Shown here piece after piece: positions 45,887 through 55,810 of a stretch of DNA of 64,000 nt. Below the pieces are notes generated by a model that searched no databases, had not been told where the DNA came from, and was given only the letters and a program-made list of their open reading frames with translations. Source of the DNA: Pleurostoma richardsiae (lineage: Eukaryota > Ascomycota > Sordariomycetes > Calosphaeriales > Pleurostomataceae); contig JANBVO010000005.1 in the NCBI GenBank assembly GCA_030052745.1, positions 1,240,001 to 1,304,000 on the forward strand. Reading direction: 5' to 3'. Position 1 is the first letter of the stretch. Every line of letters starts with the position of its first letter. The position numbers were made by a program, and so were the translations under genes.

Positions 45887-47203
45887 TCAGTAGCTCCGAG
45901 GAAGCCCAAGGACCTTCTCGCTAATATAATTCATGATCATCTCTCTCGACACCGGCGCAATACGTGGTACCAGGCACTCCCTAAACCACCGCTCAACATC
46001 GTACTCGGCGGCGTAGCCCATTCCTCCGTGTGTTAGCACAGCCCGCTCGCACGCCGTGAACGCCGCCTCCGCCGCCAGGTACTTTGCACTATTGGCCGCG
46101 ACGCCTACGTCGTCCTGGCGGATCGATGGTTCTGTCTTGCTCTCATCGTACAGCCGGGCGGCGTGATATGTCGCCAATTTGGCTGCCTCCAGGTGCATAT
46201 ATGCGTCAGCTAGCGGGTGTGCAATGCCCTGGTTCATGCCAATCGGCCGCTGGAATACGACGCGCTCACGGGCATATGTGGCGGCCTTAGCGACTGCGGC
46301 GTAGCCCAATCCCAGCGCCTCGCCGGCGAGCAGACACCTCTCAGCGTTCATTCCATGCAGGACGATCTTGAAGCCCTTTCCCTCCTCTCCGATCAAGGCG
46401 TCCGCGGGGATGCGGTAGTTGTCGAAGAAGACCTCGTTGGCGTCGACGGCGCGGCCTCCCATCTTCTTGATCTTGCGCATGTCCAGACCGGGCTGTGACC
46501 GGTCCAGGTCGATACAGAATAGCGAAAGACCCTCGCTTGGTTTAGATACCTGCTCACGCGGCGTCGTCCGGGCTAGCAAGATCATCTTGCTGGCAACCTG
46601 AGCGCATGTAATCCAGATCTTCTGGCCGGTAACAAGATAGAAACCGTCTTCCTTCTTGGCCGTCGTCGTCAGACGCAGCGTATCCAGGCCTGCGTTAGGT
46701 TCCGTCACACCGAAGCATACGCGCCACTTCCCCGAGATGATGTTCGGGATAGTGACGTCCAGCTGCTCCTTGGTCCCAAACTTGGCTAATGGCTGCGTCG
46801 CATACACGTTTGCGTGGATGGCCTGCGCGCCCGCCATGCCGGCTCCGCTCTCCGTGATTGTCTGCAGCATCATCACAGCCTCGGAGATCCCGAGTCCGGC
46901 ACCACCGAGTTCCTCAGGAAGAGCAGTCCCAAGCCACCCGTCCTTGGCCAATGCGGCATGAAACTCCTTGGGATCCTTCTCCTGCTGGTCATGTTCCTGC
47001 CAGTACGTGTTGGGGAACTGGGAGCAGAGCTGGCTGACAGCTTCCCGGATCGTTAGCTGCGTGTCAGTGAAGCCATGCATTTCCATTATGCGCCGCGGAC
47101 TTGATGTCGAGAACGCCTCCGATCGGATGGGAAGCCGGTGCGTGTGCGCTGCTGCGCATCGTCGGCAAGCACGCCAGAATGGCCTCGCTAGTGATCGAGA
47201 CAT
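45887..47203 (-). CDS. Mitochondrial acyl-CoA dehydrogenase
   Basis: An FAD enzyme that introduces a 2,3 double bond into an acyl-CoA. One uninterrupted frame of 438 residues from the ATG at 47203. The N-terminus (SRSLARPFWRACRRC and further Arg/Ser) is a mitochondrial presequence. Family motifs are GWLGTALPEELGGAGLG, VCFGVTEPNAGLDTLRL (FAD/substrate loop), KIWITCAQVAS, GFKIVLHGMNAERCL, and RVVFQRPIG. The C-terminal catalytic Glu of the medium-chain type (the YEG region) is not apparent; instead Glu about 288 in NAERCL matches the position used by isovaleryl-CoA dehydrogenases, so a branched substrate is plausible. It is divergent from the CoA-transferase with a 341-base shared promoter. In the cluster it could oxidise methylsuccinyl-CoA to mesaconyl-CoA, or a similar branched acyl-CoA. 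Confidence 0.93.
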   Translation of the reverse strand: MSRSLARPFWRACRRCAAAHTHRLPIRSEAFSTSSPRRIMEMHGFTDTQLTIREAVSQLCSQFPNTYWQEHDQQEKDPKEFHAALAKDGWLGTALPEELGGAGLGISEAVMMLQTITESGAGMAGAQAIHANVYATQPLAKFGTKEQLDVTIPNIISGKWRVCFGVTEPNAGLDTLRLTTTAKKEDGFYLVTGQKIWITCAQVASKMILLARTTPREQVSKPSEGLSLFCIDLDRSQPGLDMRKIKKMGGRAVDANEVFFDNYRIPADALIGEEGKGFKIVLHGMNAERCLLAGEALGLGYAAVAKAATYARERVVFQRPIGMNQGIAHPLADAYMHLEAAKLATYHAARLYDESKTEPSIRQDDVGVAANSAKYLAAEAAFTACERAVLTHGGMGYAAEYDVERWFRECLVPRIAPVSREMIMNYISEKVLGLPRSY

Positions 47204-47544
47204 TCTGGTCTCGGAGATCACGATAGTTCTGTGGTCGGTTAACCTGTCCTATACGCCACGGTAAGTGACTTACAGGTATCACTTTTATAGCTTTGCTGCT
47301 GCGGTAAACAGACATCATCGTCATTCAAGTCTGCTTATCGGCTTCTTCTCCGGGCCCCAGTGTAGCGCTAAGTAGCCGAATGCCCACTCAGTTTGACCCC
47401 CTACCAAAAATCATATAGCCGATTTCCGTGCTACTAAGGCCCGTCTCATATCTCTTCGTGAGATGGATGTGGTTTTGCGCATCCTTGAGTGAGGCCTGCT
47501 GGGCGGTCGTCAATAAGTATTCCTACCTTGATAGTACAGGAGTC
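47204..47544. promoter_or_regulatory. Bidirectional promoter: acyl-CoA dehydrogenase / CoA-transferase
   Basis: It has three GCCGA-core words: TATCGGCTT at about 47337, TAGCCGAAT at about 47374 and TAGCCGATT at about 47417. It also has a 13-base palindrome, GTAAGTGACTTAC, at 47261-47273. The arrangement suggests shared control of two mitochondrial enzymes. The sites are assigned only by recurrence. Confidence 0.42.
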
Positions 47545-48963
47545 ATGTCCTCCGTCAGACGCAGTAGCAGCAACATCATTGCCAAACCACGAGTGTTGGC
47601 CAATCTCACAGGTGCCGGAGCTCCTTATTCATTGTTGCAATGCTTCGGAACAGGGCACAGCAGAGCGCCGCATGCCCGGTTTTCTCAAAAGTCGCACCGA
47701 CCCAGTCATCTATTCTCCGTTCTTCGTCCTCAGTGTAGAACCCTTGCCACGGCATCAGCAGCAGCAACAGCAGCATCATCACCATCATCAGATAACAAAC
47801 GATCTTCTCTGCCGTTGGACGGCGTCACGGTCGTGAGTCTAGAGCACGCCATTGCTGCCCCCTTCTGCACGCGTCAGCTCGCCGACCTCGGCGCGCGCGT
47901 TATCAAGGTCGAGCGACCAGATGTGGGTGACTTCGCCCGTCAGTATGACACGCGGACACGGGGTCTGGCATCATACTTCGTCTGGGCCAACCGGTCAAAG
48001 GAGAGCTTGGCCCTGAACCTGAAGAGCCCACGAGACATGCGCGCCCTGCGGGCGCTGGTGGCCAAGGCCGACGTACTCGTGCAGAACCTAGCACCCGGCG
48101 CGAGCGGACGTCTAGGCCTGTCGTACGAGGCGCTGAGAGAGCAGCACCCGAAGCTCATTGTGTGCGACATCTCGGGCTACGGGTCCAGCGGCCCTTACCG
48201 AGACAAGAAGGCATACGACCTCCTGGTGCAGAGCGAGGCCGGAATGCTGAGCGTTACTGGCCAGCCGGACGCGCCCGCCAAGGTGGGCATCTCCATCGCC
48301 GACATATCGGCAGGGATGTACGCGTACTCGAACATCCTGGCCGCCCTCCTGCGGCGCGGGAAGACGGGGCAGGGCTCGCACATCGACATCTCCATGCTGG
48401 AGGCCATGACGGAGTGGATGTCCTACCCACTATACTACGCGTTCGACGGCGCGCCGGGGCCCAACCGCGCGGGCGCCGCGCACGGCTCCATCTACCCCTA
48501 CGGGCCGTTCGAGACCGGCGACGGGTCCTCAGTCATGCTCGGCGTGCAGAACGAGCGCGAGTGGGCCGCCCTGTGCGCGCAGGTCGTCGGCGACGCCGAG
48601 CTGGCCAAGGACCCGCGGTTCGCGAGCAACTCGCTGCGGTCCCAGAACCGCGACGCGCTGAAGAGCATCATCTGCGCCTCGCTCTCGGGCCTGGCCGCCG
48701 AGGAGGTCCTGGCGAAGCTCGACGCTGCGGGGATCGCGAACGCCAAGGTCAACGACATGCACGGGGTCTGGGCGCACAAGCAGCTGCGTGCGAGGGGGAG
48801 ATGGACCGAGGTCGACACGCCTGCCGGACGGATCCCGGCGTTGCTTCCGCCTGGCGTGGCGGACGCGGAGGGCACGCGGATGGACGCGGTGCCGGCCTTG
48901 GGACAGCATACAGATGCGATATTGGCAGAACTGGGGCTTCAGCACAGGGAAGAAGAGTCTTAG
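47545..48963 (+). CDS. Mitochondrial class III CoA-transferase (CaiB/BaiF)
   Basis: This enzyme moves CoA between carboxylic acids, for example from succinyl-CoA to itaconate, mesaconate or a related acid. Single exon, 472 residues, starting at the ATG at 47545. The first 80 residues are rich in Ser, Arg and Ala (SSVRRSSSNIIAKPRV) and form a mitochondrial presequence; they include an Ala/Ser tract encoded by CAG/CAT repeats. The catalytic domain starts PLDGVTVVSLEHAIAAPFC, then LADLGARVIKVERPDVGDF. The catalytic Asp is at about 225 in KKAYDLLVQSEAGM; GQGSHIDISMLEAM follows. The sequence continues to the usual C-terminal GQHTDAILAELG. The itaconyl-CoA transferase of Aspergillus terreus (IctA) is the type of enzyme I have in mind. 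It would do the activation step of the cluster pathway. Confidence 0.94.
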   Translation: MSSVRRSSSNIIAKPRVLANLTGAGAPYSLLQCFGTGHSRAPHARFSQKSHRPSHLFSVLRPQCRTLATASAAATAASSPSSDNKRSSLPLDGVTVVSLEHAIAAPFCTRQLADLGARVIKVERPDVGDFARQYDTRTRGLASYFVWANRSKESLALNLKSPRDMRALRALVAKADVLVQNLAPGASGRLGLSYEALREQHPKLIVCDISGYGSSGPYRDKKAYDLLVQSEAGMLSVTGQPDAPAKVGISIADISAGMYAYSNILAALLRRGKTGQGSHIDISMLEAMTEWMSYPLYYAFDGAPGPNRAGAAHGSIYPYGPFETGDGSSVMLGVQNEREWAALCAQVVGDAELAKDPRFASNSLRSQNRDALKSIICASLSGLAAEEVLAKLDAAGIANAKVNDMHGVWAHKQLRARGRWTEVDTPAGRIPALLPPGVADAEGTRMDAVPALGQHTDAILAELGLQHREEES

Positions 48964-49386
48964 ACATGGGGCTATAGCTATACATTATCCCTGAAGAGAA
49001 GAGAGCATAGCCTCAAATTATTCTCTAAGACCCTCGGCTAATTATGAGATGAAGATCGGCATACCAAGACGCACAGTTCCCCCATCGTGACCTGGGAATT
49101 GCCAAACCACCTATCTATACTCAAGCTGATCCTGTAGGTATAGATAATATATTGTGCTTGTGCATAGAGGTAGAGCCTTTGCGAGGTGAAGAGAGAAAAA
49201 GAGAATACGGAACTTCCACCACCCATAACTCGCAGTCGTCTTTTGACAGCGTACCGTTTCGACTGAAGCATGTGCCTGTGTGCCATCGATGGGCCTCGCG
49301 AGAGTTGAGCAGTGCAGATGTTGCTCATATATAGCCACTACTGGACTCTGTCTCTCCCTTCGATTCCCTTGCTCGATGCAAACACC
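48964..49386. other. Intergenic between convergent genes
   Basis: Contains the 3' flanks of the CoA-transferase and permease genes. Nothing else seen. Confidence 0.5.
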
Positions 49387-51127
49387 TTACAGGGTGTACC
49401 GGAAAGCAGGATGCCTATGTCCCAGTAAATGCTGGCTACCTTCCACCAGCCTGTGGTCTCTTTGACCGCGCTCCCGCTTCAGATTCTCCCACCTGCAGTA
49501 AATGATCTGAGTACAAACAGTGAGAAAACAGACGACCAGGAAGGCCAAGCTAATCGAGTGACCAAGCTTGTAGTCGGGCCTTCAATTAAGGTTGTCAGCA
49601 TGTTGAGTAATGAAACGGAGTGAAGAAACGTAATATAATACTTACGCATCTTTCGCGAGATATATGAAGCTGGCAATAAAGGCCGCGCAGTTGGCAAAGG
49701 CGATCAGCACACCGAGCCCCGTAGCACGGACATAGTGAGGCGCAAGGTTGTTCGACAGCAGGCCCATGACAAGCGCTGAGCCCGGGTAGACGCCGGCGGC
49801 GATCAAGAAGGTCCCACCATAGCGCACACTGCTCTTCTTCGCCACGAGGAGAATGATGTAGCCAGATATAGCGAGCAGACAACCGCCAGCCATGATGGGG
49901 CCACGGGCTTTGAGCCTGTCCGAACAAGCCGTTGTTACCAGCACGGTTACAAAACCGGCCATGTAAGGGGGCACAGTGAACAACTGGGCAGTGGTCGCTT
50001 TGTATCCTAGGCCACTGATGATTGTGGGCAGGAAGAGCGAGTAGCTCTGCATGACATTGAGGTCAGCTATTTTTCCAGCATAAACTTGTCGCTTTAGGAC
50101 TCACGTATAGCGAAACAAGCAGGGTGAACCAGGCGAAGGAGCAGAAGTATGTCTGAGGTGCCTTTACCGCCATTTTAACCCAGTGCCAGTCGAAGTGCTC
50201 ATCATTAACATCCTCCACGTCATTCGCACCGTGCGAGTCCTCTTTAAGACGCTTCATTGCAGCACTTCGTTCCTCATCGGTAAGGAACTTGGCATGGAAG
50301 GGGGTATGAGGCATGACGAAGAAACAGATGAGGCCAAACACGGTAGTCATGGCTCCTTCGACTATTTGGAGGTACATATTAGCAATTGACTCTCAAAGGG
50401 GCATACAGCAAGGAGACATCACAAGTTCGGCATGATTGGGAAGGACGAGTAAAGGCGGAGCGTACTGAAGAAGATCCATCGCCAGCGAGAATATGCCCCA
50501 ACACTGATTTTTGCCAGACCCGTTGCCAACAGGCCGCCAAAAGCCCCGCTCAGGGGTGCCGCGCAGTAGAAGAGACCGATGCGCAATCCCATCTCGTGTC
50601 TCTTGTAGAACATGGCGAGGTAGACGAGAATACCACCCAAGAGTCCACCCTCCAAGAGGCCCAGCAACAGGCGGCAGACTATCAGTCCAGCGAGGGACTG
50701 CGTAAAGCCCAGGAACGTACAGATGAGCCCCCAGGCAGTGGTCAGGGCGGGCAGGAAGACTCCAGCCTTAACATGTTTGACGATCCAGTTGCTCGGCACG
50801 TCAATAAGGATGTAGAGAATGTAGAAGACGAGTAGGGCGACATTGAAGCTGGTCCCGGTAGTTATGCCAAGGTCTTCTGTGAGGCCGTCGATCTTTGCGT
50901 TGCCGATGTTACTTCGGTCAATGAAGGCCAATAACCTGGTCTCGGTTAGTCTAGCAAGGTCTCTAGATACTTCGTCTGAGCGCTCACCAGATCCCAAACA
51001 ACCATGGAATCAGATGGATATCGAACTTCCGGTTGAGCCTCCGATCCATTTGTGGATCAATCGGTGAGTGCGTCTGCTCCCGGCGCAACGTTTCGACATG
51101 GCTCTCATCAGGTTTCGGCAGCTCCAT
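49387..51127 (-). CDS. MFS anion permease of the Dal5/ACS family
   Basis: A proton-coupled symporter for organic anions (family known for allantoate, nicotinate, pantothenate and tartrate carriers). Five exons on the minus strand (50988-51127, 50466-50935, 50105-50361, 49646-50046, 49387-49579) join in phase to 486 residues. Family signatures are KFDIHLIPWLFGIW, LAFIDRSNIGNAKIDGL, the LLGLLEGGLLGGILVYLAMFY helix, RWRWIFFIEGAMTT, FLTDEERSAAMKRL in the central loop, LFTVPPYMAGF, and the C-terminal GHRHPAFRYTL. An in-frame ATG 13 codons upstream (51166) is an alternative start. As the last gene of the cluster it would import the acid released by the esterase. Confidence 0.93.
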
Positions 51128-52717
51128 GTCTGATCGGGATAGTGAGACTGCGTTTTGGACCAACATGGCTCATAATGAAGAAAGTACGACAACCAGCAAG
51201 AGTCCTTTTCTGTGAATCGGAATGCCAAAGTCTGCCCGGGGACTTATACTCCCACTCGTAGCCTTCATATACAAGTGGGAGCCGAGTAGGCTTCTTGCCC
51301 CTTCTCTCTATCATCACCCCGAACGCCGATCATTCCTTGTCAAAGCCGGTAGCGATTGGCTGCTACTCAATCACTACGGCGTGCAAGAGGCCGTAGATGC
51401 TCATCCCCCGCAATTGTTACCTGCCATCGTGCGTCTCGGCCTGCACCGTCGTGGAGTCGAATGCGGGGGAGGGTCTACTAGCCATGCAGCGCATGCTTTC
51501 TCGGCTTCTTAATGTTTAGCACAACTGGCTCCACTGGGTCAGAATCCGGGGGCAGGTCCAATTAATGAAGAGAGGGAGAGGCACGCGGTAGAATAAGAGA
51601 TACCACAGATTACCGCATATGCGAGACCCGCCGCCATAATTGCCGTCTGTATTCCCCGCTCATAGCTTAAAGAAAAGACCGAAGCCTTTGCTTCTTGGTT
51701 GGAATGTCTTAAAGATAATTGTGATGAAGACTTAGCAAGTGATAGAAATTTCGAAAACGACTCTACACTTTACATATACATTATCTACTGCGCGATGTTT
51801 GTAGTCATGGTGTTGTAAGGAACTAGGCTGTGGAACTCATCAGTGATAGCTCTGAGGTAGATGCTTAATGTGGCCATCTCAAGAGTAATTGACCAAGCCA
51901 CGACTATCAGAGGGGTGGCTTGGCTATCTGTCTGTCATTCCTTTGCGATGATATCCAATCGCCAGTGACGGTGTGTTCCGATTCAGAGGAGCCATGCACT
52001 TGACCGCAATGGCAACCAGCCGTAAGTCTAGACTCACGCAGCTAGATAACACAACTATGAGGTTGAGGACCCAGAAAGAGGGACCAACAGAGCGCTCAGA
52101 AGATTACTCGGCCTAAGAGTAGGAAGAAGGCCGAGAAAAGCTGATGAAAGCTGACGCACTGATCATTCCAAGTCAGGCCAGGAAGAAAGGGTTTTCAAAA
52201 GCGGTGAGTTTCGTTCCATGATATTAGTTAATAAGCTATAGAAGAGGACTTAGACGTCTCTTCAATCAATGATTTCTATTTATATGGAGAACTATCTTTT
52301 CGAATGCTTTCCAGCTGAGGTTTCGTATGGATAAGCCATCTAGCGAGTATGAATGCGCATGATTGAGCTGTATTTCTTCGTCGTCACAGCTTCACAACTC
52401 CAGATACTGAGATAGTTTGCGTCAGTTACCGCAGTGTGTAGAAATGGGCCGGTAGAGCGACACGCACCATCGTAGGTGTCGGTAAGAGGGTTCAGAAATA
52501 AACCCAAGTAGTCCTCGATCAGATCCTCCTGTGTCCTCAAACACTACCGGCAACTCTATGCCAACAGCCCTCAGTGTCATATTTCGAGCATATCTGCGAA
52601 GACAAAAATGTGGCCCATACTGTTCTCTCAGGGACCTCGCCTTGTTACGTTCTGAGGTTGATATACCCATATCTGACGCCAACTCTCCGGTCTGTCAAGG
52701 TTGCCGATTTGGCATGT
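51128..52717. other. Intergenic, 1.6 kb
   Basis: No gene recognised. The left part is the permease promoter, with GCCGA/TCGGC words at about 51280, 51330 and 51503. The middle (51700-52300) is AT-richer and carries only short open frames. Confidence 0.45.
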
Positions 52718-53482
52718 CTAATCTGCTCCCCTATGCCGTGACGATCTTCCGCGCGAGATTGGCCGACTCGGATGTCTTGGTGACGGGCTGCTAGGCTCAG
52801 TCCGCCTTCCTCCCGATCTCTCTGGCTCAGTCTCAGCTCGATGGCATAACCGATCTATCCCGTCGATGGAGCGCACGAGCGCGCCCTGCATCTCGTCGGC
52901 GTTGGCAATCAGAGAGTCGTGAAGGGGGCAATTCGCGTGAGGCGCCGGGCTGTAGATCGTGTGCTGGACTGCATTGTGTGTGTTCTGCAGCTGTGCGGAC
53001 AGCCTGTTCAGTTCCCCCATTAAGTCCTGTCCCTGCGTTCCGTCAAGATGGAGGTAGCTGACTGCCTGGTTGTGCTCAAGGGGACTGTCATGGCTTCTCG
53101 GTCGAAGCTGCGGTGAGGCAGGGGCGCGCCGGGCTCCTGTGTGCACGCGGCGGTCGTTGCTGGTGTTGCCCGCGACGTATCGGTGGACGAGGTACTCCAT
53201 GATCTGGCGGATGAGCTGCCCCCACAGTTCTCCCATATCATATCCTCGGTTGTTTCGCCTGCCGCGCCTGCCGTCTTGTTGTCGTCCAGAATCATGGCGA
53301 CGACTGCGACTCCCACTCCTTGTATTAGTGTCATCTCTGGAGAGATAGCGCTGCAAGGCATATTGAAGCGCCATTCTTGCTATGCGCTCCACAACGTCAT
53401 TGTTTGGGGCAGACCGACGAGATCGTCTCTCTCTTTGTCTGTCTCGCTCCCGGCCCCTGTGCCGGGATCGCTCTCGAGGCAT
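52718..53482 (-). CDS. Arg-rich protein of unknown function
   Basis: Single uninterrupted frame of 254 residues from an ATG at 53482. The first 30 residues alternate Arg with Glu/Ser (PRERSRHRGRERDRQRERR), like RS/RD-type disordered segments. Two similar amphipathic stretches follow: VVERIARMALQYALQRYL and ELWGQLIRQIMEYLVHRYV, each beside Arg/Gly-rich sequence, which suggests a diverged internal duplication. A central segment (DLMGELNRLSAQLQNTHNAV) predicts a coiled coil, and the C-terminus is again Arg/Ser/Pro-rich. I recognise no family; RNA or chromatin association is only a guess from composition. The open length and repeat logic favour a real gene, but the composition bias makes this less sure. 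Confidence 0.6.
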   Translation of the reverse strand: MPRERSRHRGRERDRQRERRSRRSAPNNDVVERIARMALQYALQRYLSRDDTNTRSGSRSRRHDSGRQQDGRRGRRNNRGYDMGELWGQLIRQIMEYLVHRYVAGNTSNDRRVHTGARRAPASPQLRPRSHDSPLEHNQAVSYLHLDGTQGQDLMGELNRLSAQLQNTHNAVQHTIYSPAPHANCPLHDSLIANADEMQGALVRSIDGIDRLCHRAETEPERSGGRRTEPSSPSPRHPSRPISRGRSSRHRGAD

Positions 53483-55810
53483 CTCGTTGCCCTATAGTCA
53501 GTAGCGGGTGTGGTCAAAGCCGAAAGTGAGTTTGGATTCGAGTATATGGCGGTGGCAATAACCCCTTTCATCAGTACCCTAGGAAAATTTGAGTTAGGCA
53601 GTAGCAAAGCCTTGAGTGCCTTTTGGGTTATTGTGGTGCTGTGGTCTTATGAAGCTCGCCGGTGATGTGAGACACGGTCACGAGTCGAGACACACGAGAT
53701 GTAGTGACTCGACACGACCGACTCACTTGACTGATTTTTTCAGAAACGACAGTAGGAGTACTAGTCAAGGAAAACGTGACCATCTAACAAGTTTCAAAGG
53801 CCAGAAGGACTGCTAAAGCCATGTCTATGCTTGCCCCAGTGACACGGCTGCCTAGTTAGGTAGATAGGGACGCTCTAGATGCTCATTCTCACAGTCACTC
53901 CGCGCTTCCACGAAAGAGCAAGAAGTACTCATTGTTATTAAAAATTAAAAATTGTTTGACTGGTATTTCATTCACTCCTGTAATATCCTCCAGTGACAGG
54001 ATTCCAAGGTGCTCCCAGACTTTGATGGTTGATGACAGCCACGCCTAATAAATCTAGAACCTTTCATTATTTCGAATTATCTCACTGGCTTCAATTTTGT
54101 ACACTCCTCGCTCGGACCGAAATAACTTGCCTGTTGACACCAAGCGTCCAACCAGCTAGCAGCGGTCCTCACGTCTCACTGTTGGCCATCTTATTCAGAT
54201 GGCGAGCTCGGCAAGTGCACAATCATCCTGACACCCGACTGTCAAAAAAGATCAATAATTGATAGTCTCCATCCAACGCGAGAAAGGCGGACCCGAAACG
54301 TCCTATTCCTCAGCGGCCCTAACGTCCTTCTCCCCGACAGTAGCCATATCTACTCGCCCAGGCATATCACGGTGGATTTCGGGCGCCGAAGAGGGAAGGG
54401 CATTTCTCATCCTTCATGATCCTACAGGCAAAGCTCTTCGACGTTTCCTCCCCAGTTACTCGGGCGGATGAGGTCACAAAGCTATCATTTCCATCACTTC
54501 CTGCAGGTGCGCTTCGGCAAACCCCTGGCGGGAGCGTGAGGAGCGGCCAACCAAGACCTTCTGGGAGAACCGGCAGACGATCGCACGCAGTGGCAGGCAT
54601 ATTAGACACCACGCGCGATAGGACGGTCTTAATAAGAGCAAGAGAAACGTGGATGCCAGAAACAAAATTTCACTACTTCTAGGAGTGTCTGGTGACGCCT
54701 TTTGCCTCCACTGGGCCTGTAGATACGTTGCGTTCACTTCCAACCGCAAGCCCAGCGCCAAGCACACCTCTTTCACGTCCGCCTTCGTTCCATCCGACGC
54801 GGGAGAAGATGGTCCAATACTGAGACTAGAAACCATTCACCCTGACAGGGTGGGCCTATTACGACCAGCTCGTTGGCCTCGCGCTGTTACCTGCATTCCT
54901 CTCGTTGTTTCCAGAGGATGGTGTGCCCTTTGTCATTATTGATTTCCGCCTCGCGGCTCTCGGGAAGCAAGAAGGACGAAGAAAAAGCCATCAAAGAGCT
55001 GCGCCGGATAATCAGGAAGAGGGAAGACTTTGTCCTGAAGATGATGATGACTGGTGCACTCCTCGGCTCATGTGTTAATGATGTCGCAGGGGTATCATTT
55101 CATGTCTAGGATTTCGTTAGCCATTTTGGCACGATCGACATCAACGGGAGCAGTGACGAGATTGCTGGGAAGGTGAAGCTAAAACGCGCTGTAAATGATG
55201 GAGATGACCAAAGCGACTCAGAGGACGGAGACAACTCAGAAAAAAAGTTACAGCGAGAAGAATGAGAGGTGAAGGAGAGCGTGGTATCCGCACTCAACAA
55301 GCGGTAGACCGGTCGCTCTCGGCATCGGGTGACTCTACAAGCACGCAGTGACTGGAAGCGACTCTTGAAGACCGACAGGCGGATCCTTCTTTAGGAGAGG
55401 GGCCAAGGTCATAAGGCAAGTCGCAAGAAGCACAGCGTGTCGATCAAATATAATCAATCATCATACTCTGTAAACCTGCAGTGCGCCGAGGCACATGGCA
55501 CAAGCCTTCCTCTATTCCGTGTGTATCTTCCTCTGGTGAACTCCTAGCCGTTTCGTCATCACAGACATCGTGCACAGCACGCATTACGCCCTCCGCCGTG
55601 CTCATATATGCCCTGCAGGCGAGATTAACCAATTCAAAGTCCGAAAGCAAAGACGCTCAGGTATCATGGATCTCCTAGGTTTATCCGAGTCGCCGCAGTT
55701 GGATTTCACACCCTTCTCAAGCGAAACAGATGTAGAGGGAGGCGGGGAGAGAAAAGGAGAAAAGGAAGAGGGAAGCCGACCAATATGATCTTGCCCCCAA
55801 AAACACAGAA
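53483..55810. other. Gene-poor region, 2.3 kb
   Basis: No intact gene recognised. Between about 54250 and 55110 several short plus-strand frames in different phases have a coding-like look, but I cannot assemble them with plausible splice sites. This may be a decayed gene. Confidence 0.4.

Noticed and set aside
47740-47800. CAG/CAT microsatellite as a noncoding repeat
   Set aside because: The repeat lies in the coding frame of the CoA-transferase presequence and encodes an Ala/Ser tract.
48162-48977. 271-codon plus-strand open frame overlapping the CoA-transferase
   Set aside because: Shifted-frame shadow of the GC-rich CoA-transferase gene; very Arg-rich and lacking motifs.
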